Source: Rhodocollybia butyracea
Lineage: Eukaryota; Basidiomycota; Agaricomycetes; Agaricales; Omphalotaceae
Assembly (NCBI GenBank): GCA_015501585.1
Contig: JADNRY010000080.1
Span: 1 to 64,000, forward strand
DNA: 64,000 nucleotides
Direction of reading: 5' to 3'
Position 1 is the stretch's first letter; every line of letters begins with the position of its first letter. A model generated the notes under the pieces. That model was not told the DNA's origin. It was given only the letters and a program-made list of their open reading frames with translations, and did not search any database. The position numbers and the translations under genes are program-made. Below are positions 15,954 through 27,000 of this stretch, one piece after another.

Positions 15954-16400
15954 CCTGAACATTCCCCCTATCAGAACTCAAGTGCAGCTGGTACAAAGAG
16001 AGCAACGATCAATAAGGGAACTAAATAATGTACAAGTCCACTTGGTACATACCTGGTACAAAGAGAACAACGATAGGGGTTGGCTTCGGCCCAGGCCCCA
16101 GGGCGCTACATAAGCGAGGCAAATATGTACATATAAGTCCATAAGCAGTCATGCTCAGTCAATACTCTACCGAGTCAGTCTCTAACACGTCAAGTTTGAG
16201 TCTGTGAATCCATTTCCGATGAAGAGTCTTGTGAAGAGGTTTGGTTAGAATATCTGCCTGGTTGTCCTGGTTTGAGACGTGAATGACATTCATGACTCGT
16301 TTTGAGACACAGTCTCAAATGAAGTGTTCATGAATGGCAATGTGTTTCATCTTGCCATGTGCGTGGGGATTGGCCATCAGCGAAAGAGTAGGTCAACCAT
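15954..16400 (-). pseudogene. Ty1/copia RNase H remnant with polypurine tract
   Basis: On the minus strand the words HGKMKHIAIHEHF, VIHVSNQDNQADILTKPLH and RKWIHRLKLDVLE can be read between about 16395 and 16180. These correspond to the C-terminal RNase H region of Ty1/copia polyproteins (known pattern KHI..R.HF...ADI.TKPL). One in-frame stop interrupts it after HEHF. Further along, GATAGGGGGAA followed by TGTTCAGG at 15961 has the form of a polypurine tract next to a 3' LTR start. Everything upstream (protease, integrase, most of the reverse transcriptase) is missing here. The element does not obviously belong to the copia copy at 46-49 kb. Confidence 0.7.
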
Positions 16401-16534
16401 ATGCGGTGACAAGGGAAAACAAGGCCATACAAGCTGCGCATAGCTTGCAAGGTCGGCGCACCTTGTATGCGCTTGTTTTTACTGAATGGTCACAAGCGCT
16501 CACAAGCTTCACAAGATTACGAGCCAATACAAGC

Positions 16535-17075
16535 CAGTGTTGTGGCTAAGGCCTTAATTAACCCCACCAAATGAAGTTAGGTCTTAATAGGTTAATTTGA
16601 GGGGTTAATTAATGGCAAATTAATAGCAATCTAAGTGCAAATTAAGGCCTAGGTAAAAACAATCAATTTCCAGTGTACTTGTCTCCAGAGCCATCCAAAG
16701 CACCATCATCAAGTGTCTCAGTGTCCTTTCTTTGTGCTTGCAATTCCATTATCAACTAAATACCGCACATGGAACATGTCACAGCTGTGTTCTGGCACCC
16801 GTCCTTCTGCTCTGCAAATGGTATCCGTGGTTGATTAACTGAAAAGGAGGTTAGATGACTGGGGAAGCTGGCATGCTCATGAGGTCCTCTAGGGAAGTGA
16901 AATTGGGGGGACATTCAATATTCTCGAAACTTGTTTGGGTGCAAGCCACTTGATCACATGTCTTATTAAGACCTAACTAACCCTTAACTAAAGATTCCAA
17001 CGAAGTTAGGTCTTAATTAAGAAGTAAATTAAGGCCTTAATCTTAATTAAGTCTTAGGTCTTAACCACAACACTG
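16535..17075. mobile_element. Non-autonomous hAT-like element, 541 bp
   Basis: The ends are inverted repeats: the left end reads CAGTGTTGTGGCTAAGGCCT, and the right end, reversed, reads CAGTGTTGTGGTTAAGACCT. The element is flanked on both sides by the identical 8-bp direct repeat ATACAAGC (16527-16534 and 17076-17083). An 8-bp duplication and CAGTG ends are typical of hAT transposons. The interior has subterminal repeats of GAAGTTAGGTCTTAAT and no reading frame for a transposase. It inserted in a stretch rich in the word ACAAGC. Confidence 0.88.
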
Positions 17076-17109
17076 ATACAAGCCCTTACAAGCCCTATAG
17101 CCATTACAA

Positions 17110-17543
17110 GGCATAGCAGGGCCCTTTTACCTTAAGTACCTATGCTGAGCAATTTATGGGTAGCACTTTTGTCTATGAGGTGCATTTGAAATATGATTGA
17201 TTACAACGAGCAAGCAACAAGCAATGAGCGAAAAGTACAACAGTAAGCAGCAACCAAAGAGTAAGACAAAGTCCATGGAAATGTGAGAGTGAGAGATAGA
17301 GGCATGAAAAAGTTCAAGAGCAAGAAGTAAGAGTAAAAGAAAGTCCAATGGGAATGTGAGAGCAAAAATACAAAGTTTGAGCGCGACAAGTCCAATGCAC
17401 AGTGCAATGCGAAGGTGGGATATGACCCATATGTGATAAATAAAAAGCGAGCATGAGGCTGAAAGGAGATCAAAACTAAGCTAGGTGGCATCCGTGGCAG
17501 CAGTGTCGGCCGGGGGTGCTAAACGTCGCATGTGTCGTGCCTT
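17110..17543. other. Purine-rich stretch without a gene
   Basis: A- and G-rich sequence with loose repeats of GAGCAAG and GTCCA(A/T)(T/G)GGAAATGTGAGAG (17270-17360). No supported gene. Confidence 0.4.
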
Positions 17544-18624
17544 TCATGCTGCGCGAACAATCAATGTAGTTGAAGGAGGGGCATATGAGCTGTTTTGAGT
17601 GATGAGTGTTTCTTTGACAATGGCGCTATCTTGCCGCCCTTGAGGGTGACCGAACACCTTCCTACAAGTAGTGGTGTAAGAGAGAGTAAGGCAATAGAAA
17701 GTGAGGACATACTTGTTCCAGCCCTCCAACAAATGTACAGCTCTCTCATCTTTGGGGTCGTCTTCAAAGTAATCCACAATTTCCGAGTAGGATTCCACGT
17801 CGCTGAAGTCATCGTTGTTGTAGTTCCAAGTATCACTGATAGAGAGCGCAAAGCGGGCCTATGTAATCGAATCACTTGCAAGACAGAAGAACAGTAATCT
17901 GAACACGTACCTGGACAATGGCATATGCGATATGACGACTAGTCACCCTTTGCATGCCATTCTTGACGGGAATCGACTTTTGGCTGAATCTTACCATTGG
18001 ATGCAGAGCTGGCGCCGCCAAAAATCAAGCTGAAAACCTATTAATTATCAGGTGACAAGTAAAAGCACGAATCACCCGGTATAGAATATGTCCTTGGAAG
18101 AGACCGCGACGCGCGTCCTGGGTCCTTGAGATCATACATATTGATGTTGTAGAGGAAAGCTGGCCACTCGGAGGCAGGCGTCGGAATTTCGCTGTTTACA
18201 GAGAATCTATAACAAAAAACCCAGCATATATGCAATAAAACCGACTTTGAACAGTGATTTCTGATACTACACAGGAATGATGAGTCTGAGAGTGGATGGA
18301 TGATTTCAATCACGACCCACTTTTACCTTCTTGGCGCGTTTCGGGTCTTCAAATAGCGTAGTTTCGTAGTCGTGATAATGTTTTTATCAATGTAATCAAA
18401 GATGTAGTATTCACGAGCGGAACGAGCACTGCTAGCAATATAAAGGCAAGGAGTCAGCTGTGAATTGAAGAGATAGCAATCAACATACCGTCTCCCATGG
18501 TTCAGTATACGGAACCTGGCCCTTGAGCAATGTTGCCTTAGTCCTACTCTTCTTTGGAGACTTGATGGCACTTTGGTGGAGGATAAGTTATGGCATTGGA
18601 ATCAGAAAATTTTGCTGGCGGCAT
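17544..18624 (-). CDS. Agaricomycete protein of the DUF6698-like type, possibly decayed
   Basis: The ATG at 18624 begins MPPAKFSDSNAITYPPPK in a good context. After short introns the readable exons contain EYYIFDYIDKN, EIPTPASEWPAFLYNINMYD, GLFQGHILYR, SLIFGGASSASNG, SRHIAYAIVQ, ARFALSISDTW, YSEIVDYFEDDPKDERAVHL and VFGHPQGRQDSAIVKETLI, ending at the TGA at 17544. The order W-AFLY, RGLFQG, GPSSA-like, H-IAYA-VQARFALS, F-IVD-FE-DP, WWNK-VF is the pattern I associate with proteins annotated DUF6698, which expand in transposon-rich agaricomycete regions. The function is unknown. Single-base frame jumps occur near 18556, 18395 and 18107. Introns are 35-70 nt. The domain name is from memory. Confidence 0.6.
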
Positions 18625-18699
18625 GATGGAGGTAACGAAAGAGAGAGCGCAAAAATTGTGTCGCACCATAGATCAGGTGACCTCGGACTTAATCCAATT

Positions 18700-19378
18700 C
18701 CGAGATAAGTAGAATAAGCGCGGATAAGATTAAAGATAGCATAAGCGCTCATCACTGAGCTTATCCCACTTCTCATTGTTCACTAAGGAAGTAATAAACT
18801 TCATGCGCTTTGCAAAGCCCATTTATATCTTGATCGAATTTAAGTGTGTAGAGTTCTCTCGAACTCCAGATCAACTCAAATCTAGTTGCTTCCTTAGAGG
18901 GGATGGCTTCTAGTAAGGGATTATTTGGCTCCAGAGTGAGGGTTCCTTAGTTCACTTCTTCACAAAGTTAGACGAGCCACTAAGATTGTGGTACAAGTTC
19001 CTAGTGATTAAGTTCACTCACAATATTGTAGCTTAGCCCAGAGTTTGGTCGAGGACTTTACGGCGTCACAACAGCTAGTGCCAGAGTTTGCCTAGGGTTG
19101 TTGACAAACCTCAAGCTTACTATTCTAGCTAGAGCCAGAGTTTGCCTAGGAGAGTCTTAGTTTCGTTGTATTGGTTTTGGTTTTGGTTAATTGATTTGGA
19201 CATACACACCTGGTTCCCTTGTACACTTGTACACCCCAACTAGGCTTCTCTTGACTTAGTTCTAAGAGTTGTCTAAGCTTAGTTACCCACGTTAGCGCTA
19301 CAGTCTTGAACCTGGAGCAGTCGTGCGCATACATCCGATATTACAAGACTTTCCCTCGGGGAATCTCTGACAACCCGC
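18700..19378 (-). repeat. LTR-like fragment starting TGTCAGAGATTCC
   Basis: Read on the minus strand from about 19372, this begins TGTCAGAGATTCCCCGAGGG. The same start (TGTCAGAGATTCC) occurs on the minus strand from about 51094. TGTCA is a plausible LTR terminus. The interior has a threefold word (CAGAGTTTG at about 19037, 19085 and 19136). No second terminus or target duplication was found, so this is a fragment at best. Confidence 0.35.
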
Positions 19379-19764
19379 CCTCGCTCCCTTACATATTGAT
19401 AGTCTGGTTAGGTGCGGTAGTGTTTTTGTTAGGTTGTTTTATAGCACCTTTCGCATACCTACACGTAAATACCCAAATAGCAAACTATTATAGACAGACT
19501 TTATATGCTTATATAGAAATGAAAGCAAGACTATGATATCCTAGAACTTTGTAGCTTTTTTTGTAGAAACATTGGTAGTGGGACTACCTTAGCCTGTATA
19601 TAACTTTGTAGCCTTTTGGAAAACAATGTAGCCATTTCTTGAATATCAATATAATTAGACTATATTTAATCACAAATTGTTGTTTCATAGTGGACTCAAC
19701 CAGCCAATGACATTAATCTGTATTTATTGGAGAACAATCACTATGTACTTGGCAGTGTCTGCAA

Positions 19765-20441
19765 TAGAGATGTCCACGAGTCCGGATCCAAGTATACTTG
19801 GATCCGGAGCGCAAGTACTTGTGGCCTAAAAGGCCTGACTCGTGACCCGCGGCTGACTCGTGGGAAACGGGTCACTGACTCGCAAGTATTATCTGCAAGT
19901 ACTTGCGGGTCTCGCAAGTACTTGTGGATCCGCACACTAATCAAGTAGTTACAGCTATATTCACAAGTATTTACCATTATTTACTTGCATACAGTGATTG
20001 AACAGTGTATAACGCTATTAAAAACCTGTACTTTACTTGTTACACTAATTTCATACTATGGTATGAAGTAAAAATGTACTGACAGTTAGGCTTTGGATTG
20101 TAGACAGCCTACGGCGATTGGGCGCTAAAATAAGCGCTCAGTCGCTGTGAGCTGTCTACAACCTCAAACATGTGTGGCAGTACTTGATAAGTACTATAAT
20201 AAATATGATACTATTAATTACTGTAAGTTTTGATCACCAACAACAATTATATGAGTTCATATTGCTTGCAAAAGTCACACAAGTACTTGCAAGTCAACCG
20301 AAAATTGCAAATGGCTGACTTGTGACCCGCGCCTGACCCGTGGGAAACGGATCCTGGGATCCGCGAGTCACATACTTGCGGGTTTTCCCACGGATCTTAC
20401 CTGCGAGTACTTGTGAAGACTTGGACTCGTGGACATCTTTA
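19765..20441. mobile_element. Non-autonomous hAT-like element, TAGAGATGTCC family
   Basis: The left end TAGAGATGTCCACGAGTCC is mirrored by the right end, reversed TAAAGATGTCCACGAGTCC. The 8-bp direct repeat GTCTGCAA flanks both sides (19757-19764 and 20442-20449), as expected for hAT. Both ends carry clusters of GATCC, CAAGTACTTG and GACTCGTG words that pair across the element. The middle holds a smaller hairpin element (20097-20163). There is no transposase frame. A shorter relative lies at 49687-49883. Confidence 0.87.
20097..20163. repeat. Small hairpin module (GATTGTAGACA type)
   Basis: ATTGTAGACAGC at the left pairs with GCTGTCTACAA at the right, enclosing GGGCGCTAAAATAAGCGCT and GTCGCTGTGA. 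The same words occur at 21783-22063, 26723-26760 and 45562-46039. Confidence 0.7.
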
Positions 20442-21397
20442 GTCTGCAATGATGTTAAACTATTTATTTATTGCCAAATCTGTAATATAATGCTTAAAAT
20501 GGCAAGTCCATTGTGGGTCCATTATTCACCCAGGCGGGGATTTTCGATCCAACACTGACCAGGTTTTCAGACTTGTACTATCACTTACCATTCTCAACTC
20601 TCAACTCTCACTCACTATCAATTATGATGGAAAGCGCAACTCCAGTAGCTTCACCTTTGAAACAGAATAACCGGAACAACCCCGACTCTGAGGAAATTAA
20701 AAAAACAAGAAAAAGATGGGGCGCAACTCTCCCGTCTCTGACGCGCAGCTGGCGCACATTGACAGTTTTCTGCCAGCCTTTGAGCAGTTGCTTCACAAGC
20801 ATAAACTCCATCTTGGTAAGGAGAGTAAGCAGCATGACCCAGCAACTGTGACAGAGTGGATTCGACAACGGGTTCATCAGATCATGAAATCTGACCACTT
20901 CAAGGACAAACTGGATCTCAGGATAAAAACCAACAAGGAATGGGAGATGGCTTGTTAATTGAAAGTTGTTATTCACTGAATACTAAAAAGTTCTGTTCCC
21001 TTCAGGCTGTCACTGACCGTCTCAAAAACCATTGTAACAATGTCTTTATCAAGCGCAACTGCAAAGAACTAATCTGGAATGCTCTGGCCAATGAGCATGG
21101 TACACAATCTCATGAGGCAATGCTGAAAGCTACTCAAGCTTTGGTGGCATTTCAGTCCACAGCAAGTGCTAAAGAACATTTCCAAAGGAAGACAAGATCA
21201 AGGTGGTGGCTTTGCAAAAGTGTACCAAGAGCCCAACTTTGAATGCAGGAGCAGCGTATCACTTGGCTTTGTCCGAATTATGGAATGAAGCCAACCATGG
21301 TAGCTACGAGTCTCAGACAACTAACATCTTTGAGTAAATGTTCACTGAGGTTCAACCTTTATTGCAGCTGATGCCATTTCTCATAAAACAAGACTAG

Positions 21398-21555
21398 CAC
21401 TGCCTGCAAATCAACATAAATTTTTGTGGAAGTAGTAAAATTATGTTAAAATTGTATGAAACCTCATACAATTTTAACATAATCTTACTACCTTCACACA
21501 CGTTTAACATAATTTTACTATTTGCACCAAAATTTATGGTGATTTGCATGCAGTG
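21398..21555. mobile_element. 158-bp CACTA-like MITE
   Basis: The ends are CACTGCCTGCAAATCAACAT and, reversed from the right, CACTGCATGCAAATCACCAT, followed by further pairing through AAAATTATGTTAAA. The trinucleotide TAG lies directly on both sides, giving a 3-bp target duplication. CACTG ends with a 3-bp duplication fit the CACTA superfamily. It has no coding capacity. It abuts the foldback element that follows. Confidence 0.75.
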
Positions 21556-21557
21556 TA

Positions 21558-21935
21558 GCCTGGTTTAAACTAGAGGCATGAAGTAGAAATTTGGTTAAAC
21601 CACTGTTAAGCAGTCAAACCATAATTTAATGTTTAAACCTGTTTAAACATTGGGTAGATGAGTTAAAAATTATGTTTACTGTGGTTAAACTGAGATAAAC
21701 CTGGTTTAACCAGAGAATTAATACACATTTCAGCTCTTAGTTAAGATACTGTAGTAGTGGTGAGTACCCATGAGAAGTGTATGGATTGTAGACAACTCAC
21801 GGAGATTTTTAATTTCCTTTTTGGCATATTAAGCAATGTCGAAGGCAGCTCTCGTTAGGGTTAGCACAAAGTTCTAACCCTAACATTAGAGAGCTGTCTG
21901 AGACATGCCAAACCTGGGGAGCACTTAGTTGGGGG

Positions 21936-21967
<32 letters not shown>

Positions 21968-22316
21968 CAGGGTTGAGAATATATATGGGGTGCAGGGGCT
22001 TGCCCCTGCTATTCTGGGGACTAAAAAGGAAACTTGAAATCTCCGTGACCTGTCTACAATCCATAAACTTTTCATGGGTACTCATCACATACTACAGTAT
22101 GTTAATCAAGTAATAAAATGTAGATTCAAATGCACTTCAAGGTTAAACCAGGTTTATATCAGTTCAACCAGGTTAAACCCAGTTTATCTTAGTTTAACCA
22201 GTTTAAACTCAATTTTTAACTCATTCAACCATGGTTTAACCTGGTTTAACTGTAGCTTGAGTGCTTTACAATGGTTTAACCAGATTTCTATTTTATGCCT
22301 CTGGTTTACACCAGGC
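21558..22316. mobile_element. Foldback element with telomere-like core
   Basis: About 300 bases at the left (from GCCTGGTTTAAACTAGAGGC) pair imperfectly with the right side (reversed: GCCTGGTGTAAACCAGAGGC). Many TTTAACCAGGTTTAAAC-like words occur in both arms. Inside lie a better conserved inverted pair, GTGAGTACCCATGARAAG (about 21760 and 22085), and another, GGATTGTAGACA (21783 and 22063). TA flanks both outer ends, the duplication expected for a Tc1/mariner-like element, although this assignment is weak. The core holds telomere-like repeats. There is no transposase frame. Confidence 0.75.
21846..21975. repeat. Interstitial telomere-like TTAGGG repeats with hairpin
   Basis: At 21933-21974 there are about seven near-perfect GGGTTA units. 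At 21846-21896 GTTAGGGTTAG and CTAACCCTAAC form an 11-bp stem, itself enclosed by CAGCTCTC/GAGAGCTG. TTAGGG is the usual telomere repeat of basidiomycetes. Confidence 0.85.
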
Positions 22317-23100
22317 TAATCGGGTTACTGCAAAGCTTGTCAATGGACAATGTCAAAAATTGGCTAGAGTGAGTTGATTTTCTTTCTACATCAAGTCGGT
22401 GCTAATTGTGTCTTTCAAAAAAGTTCTGTGGACACTGTGATGGCTGAAGGTCCTGTCAACTTGAACTGGGATCCTATCATGAAGCATATCAATGAATCAC
22501 CGTGTGAGTTTTTCCAAGGGAGTTGGACCTTCCTGTGCAGCACTACCCAAGGAGTGGAGGTATGTACCTCTTCTGTCATAAGAACAAGAATATCCCTGAT
22601 GCCACCCTCATCTCATAGAGCAAAGCATCTGATGCTTCAGATTCAGATTCAGAGTTTGTGGCTGAACCAGACAAATTGGTGGAGTCCGCTAGCAGTGCCA
22701 GGGCGAGCAACTTCTCTGATGCCTCTCCTCGATCCGTCGTTCATTTCCTCAGACATTGCGCAAGAAAAGCAGCTGGCTGCTACTCTCAAGCATACTCAAC
22801 CTGTTCAGATTAGTTCAAAATATATTGTTTCTTTGGAAACCCAATGTTTACTCCTGAACAGTGGTGATGCAACCAATCTTCCTACAGAGTGGTGAACATT
22901 TGCAGCCACTGCGCCGCTGTTACCATCCCTACCCGGTGCAAGGCGGCAATATTCGATACCAATGTGGCATATTGTATTACCCCAGTGCACCCAGCTCAGC
23001 GGAATGCTCTCTGCTTGACATGGGAGGGGAAGGGAAGTCAGGGCAGAGTATGCAGTGACTTTGTGCTTGCATCCACAATTTACAAGTAGCAGGGCCCAGA

Positions 23101-24024
23101 GGCCCTGCTAAACCCTGCTGACGTGTGTCAACAACTTCTTCACTATTTCCTTGGACCTTGAAGGAGATGAGATGATTCTCCATGTCCCCACTGTATTGAG
23201 AGTGTCCCTTGCCCTTACCCATTGCGAAGACAAGTCTTCTTTGCAATATTTGACCTTTTTTTTGTGTCATATCCCACGCAGCTGGTTCCTTTGCTGCCTT
23301 TTGTTCTTGCCAAGAGCAGTTTCATTCTCACCCTTTTGTTTCTTTTGCATCTTGCTGACCCTAATTGTCATGCAAAGTGCCTTGTTGTCATTCTTCCTTT
23401 TTGACACTTCTCATTTGCTGTCTGGTTATTGGTTTTGCGCGCCACAATGTGCTACATTGCCATTGTTCTGCTTCAATGCTTCATATTCACCATCTGATTA
23501 TATTGCATTGCCATTCCTCTGTTTTGACAACTTTCGTTCGCTGTGCTTGTTTGTTTCCGATTTGCTGTCACATTGGCTCACTCTTGCCTGCCGTTAGCAT
23601 TGCGCTACAACTCCGACTCCAACATCGTCCTTCCATTGTCTTTCATTGTTCACACTAGTGCGTCTAGTTGCTGTACACCTACTTGCTCTCCTGATTCTTC
23701 AGTATATCTTACTTGTCATTCCAAATTCAAAGAATGCTTAGATGGTGCTTAAGTAAATTACTTGTATTCCAGTAGTTTTGGTTAAGGATGGTTGCCATGA
23801 TTTGTGTTCAATTCTTAGAACAGTGTCTCCCACTCCTACTCTCCGGACATCTAATAAACTTTCTTCATGTATAGAGGACAGTCTGAAAGACTGATGAAGG
23901 CACAGATCCATCATTTCTTTTAATCTTTCAGAAGAAGAAAATAAGCCCTGTTTCCTTTTTTGGGTTATTTTATTTTTTCCAAGTGCCGTCACATGGTTAT
24001 TTTTGCGTCTTTCTTCCTTCTTTC
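23101..24024. other. Decayed sequence, no clear gene
   Basis: T- and C-rich on the plus strand with several short open frames of low-complexity Leu/Phe/Cys composition. Short exon-like words (VNNFFTISLDLEGDEM near 23130) may be a continuation of the broken gene upstream. Nothing firmer can be said. Confidence 0.35.
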
Positions 24025-27000
24025 ATGTCTGGCGGAAACAAATGTCCTAACTCTGCTTCAGTTCATTCTCAGAAAAAGCCGAAAACCTCCAGCTTGCAAC
24101 CCTCTAAAAATGCAAATGGCCCTGGAAAGCCAAGACAGGTGAGCCATGTCCAAGCCTATGCGAGGACGTTCGATGCATCTGCAGAGGGCACAATACTGAA
24201 AGGTAAGTTGTTGGACCTCTTTGTAGAAGCAGCCAGTTTATCTCGTTCTGCAAGTGCTTAAAATTGAGAAAAGATGGATTGGGTTGGTTTGTCTTATAAG
24301 GCTTCCATACTGCACATACTACAACTCCACAGAACTTAATGACCAAGAACAGGCTTACCTTTGACGGTTTTGTGTGAGCACATCAGGAAATGGTGGGTGA
24401 TCCGTGCTCCAAGGCGGAATAGTTGCTGACAGGTTCAGTGTTACTACCTCACAAGATAGTACTTCAGATAGTCTGCACACCTTGGACAATGAGACCCAGC
24501 AAGACAGCAACGTTACAATGGAATACAGTGAAGGAGACAAAGGAGATGAAGGAGGCAATGGAGACAATGGAGATGAAGGAGACAAAGGAGACAAAGGAGA
24601 TGAAGGAGATGATGTGAGCAAAAATCTACTTCTTTTGATTTTTCCACTAATGTACATACATTCCATTTCTTCAGATGGTTATTGAGGATGTGACAAAGGA
24701 GAAGAAGAAGAAGAACAAACAGAATGGAACCAGGGCAAAAGTCCTTCAAAGTGATCTTGCTTCCAATGCACTTGCAAAGATAAGTAAACAGGCAGTGAGA
24801 AAGGCGATCTGCCTTCTGGATATGTTTCCTTCTGACAAGATGTTTGCCTGGGAAGTACTGGAAGAGGAGTTGGTTTCGCAGCAAGGTGATGATAACCGGA
24901 TACTTGAGGATTTATGTGAGTTTAAGAAGGATCCTCAGGCACTGGATAAGTTGCTATGCTGGGTGAATTCCTTCTGCTCTTCCAATGCTTCCATTCTAAA
25001 CCCTCTTACCACTGGATGGGTTATAGCAAATCCAATGTTCGTTATGCCTTAGCGCAACAGACCAGAACACTTGTGTATCCTTATTTTGGTTTTAGCTCAG
25101 TGGATGAGGGAGGGCCTCAGGTAAAGGCTTCTTCCTTTTTATTTCCTTTAATTGCTCTAAGAATGTTTTCTTGAGGCAGAATTGGCCAACTGGGTGATGG
25201 GTGAAGGCTGATACCACTGTGAAGGTGTTGACTTCAAGGTAATTCTTTTCTCTTTTCCCTATCTTTTTCATCACTGGTTTTGTTTTATTCAGGAAAAGAA
25301 GTTGGGTAACCCTCTCTATTCTTTGCTCATTGCCCAAATCCTTCATCCATTTTTAGTCAACGTGCAAAATAAAACAACTTATTGCCTCATAACTACAGAA
25401 TTGCATCAACTCCAATGTGTGCCAGGACATCTGATAGCTGCAGTGATGGCAATGGTATTTGTTTCAACTTCTTGTCAACCTGCTCAAAGCCTCATTTGCA
25501 GATCTATCACTGTATAACGGAGCATGCAAGTGGAATGAGGCAGAGTATACATATCTCAGCAAAAAACCTCCGGGATCATTCAGTGAACAACAGTCCATTG
25601 GTTTACTGTCACTAACTCGCTTTATCATAATTTTGCTGTAGATAAAACGTCATATGGGAAAGCATTGACAGGATTTGGGTGAACTCTCTGCTATACTTTG
25701 ATTTTCTAGAGAAAAAAAACTTATGAAAGAATGAGGTAAGTTGCTGGTCGCACTTATCTAGCTAGGCCCTCATATGTAATAACACTTTAGAGCACCCAGT
25801 CATTCACTTCTTTCTGTTCAAACATTCAATTATGACACATTGTCATCTTTTGCAGAAAGTGAGGAGAAGAAGAAGGAGGCAGCAGAGAAGAAGGAAGAGG
25901 CAAAGAAGAAGAAGGAGGCAAAAAAAACCAGCAAAGAAACCAGCAAAGAAGAACAAGGAGACAAAGAAAGCAACAAAGCTGCTGAAGAAGGAGGGGGCAA
26001 AGAAACCATTGAAGCTAGCAAAGAAGAGGGAGGAGGAGGAGAAGCCAACAAAGGGGGAGAAGCTGACAAAGCAGAAGCCAGAGGAGAGGATTCCAGAGAT
26101 AGCATCAAAGAAGGCAGAGAACAAGGATGCGATAAAGCTAAAGGCAGCAAAAGAGGTGAAGACAGCAGGGAAGATGATGAGAAAAACAGAGGAGAATGTG
26201 AGGAAGGTGGCTAAGAGCAAGAAGGGGGAGGAGAAGCAGAAGGAGGAACCAGATCCCAAGAGGAGGAGTGTGGAGAAGCAAAGGATAAACTCAAGCAATG
26301 GCGAGAGGTCTGACACAGAGTCTAACCGCGACAGTGAGGGTGCTGAGTCCAATGAAGTGCCCAACCGAGACAGCGAGGGCTTTGACCGCATGATGCGTCC
26401 GGTGGCAACAGCAACAACAGCAACAGCAGCGGAAATGACAACAACAACGAGGGCTCCAAGCTCAAACACGAGGACTTGGATGGAAAGTCCAACCATGATG
26501 GTGAGGAGTTTGACGAAGGGTCCAATTGCGATAGCTAGGGTTCGAAAGTGCAGTTCATATAACCGGTAAAAACCGCAAACTGCACCACACTGAACCGCGG
26601 TGCACCCTTATGTAATGCTGCACCAGTGCACTGCAGTTCAGTGCAAGGTTCTGTAAAATCTCAGAATTTACAGAACCGGTGATAACTGGTGCAACACTGG
26701 TGCAGTGCAGTTACGCGGTTTTGAGCGCTAAAATAGGCGCCTAAGCGTCGCTGTGACACAGCGGGCAAGGACCGTGGCAGTTGATCTGCAACTGCATTTA
26801 ACGCAGTGGAAAGGTGTTGCCCCAGGCAGTGGCCGGCAAAGCATATAACCGGTTCTTTCATTGAGTTCTTTCATAATGTCCCTCGTAATGTAAAGTTGGT
26901 CATGACCTCGCACATGGTCATCTCGTACATTGCATGACATCATAGCTAGCATTTGTAATGACGTAAATCAGTCTCACACTCACACACTTTGCCCTTGTAC

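Larger units (their letters stand above)
20624..23100 (+). pseudogene. Degenerate fungal gene of unknown family, interrupted by two elements
   Basis: Readable exon-like pieces are MGRNSPVSDAQLAHIDSFLP and WIRQRVHQIMKSDHFKDKLD (20716-20955), then VTDRLKNHCNNVFIKRNCKE and MLKATQALVAFQSTASAKEH (21007-21185), then AAYHLALSELWNEANHGSYE (21250-21310). After two inserted elements come TAKLVNGQCQKLAR (about 22330) and SVDTVMAEGPVNLNWDPIMK (22427-22500). A Ser/Asp stretch (SDSDSEFVAEPDKLVESASS) follows near 22640. Frames change repeatedly and stops occur, so no single product is possible as the sequence stands. I recall similar agaricomycete multi-copy hypothetical proteins but cannot name a domain. 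The pieces stay in one order and orientation, as expected for a single broken gene. Confidence 0.5.

Noticed and set aside
23151..23752. Cys/Leu/Phe-rich frames after the broken gene
   Set aside because: Pyrimidine-rich low complexity with no domain; probably decayed non-coding sequence.
25843..26496. 217-codon Ser/Leu/Phe-rich minus-strand frame
   Set aside because: Antisense shadow of the Lys/Glu-rich purine tract.
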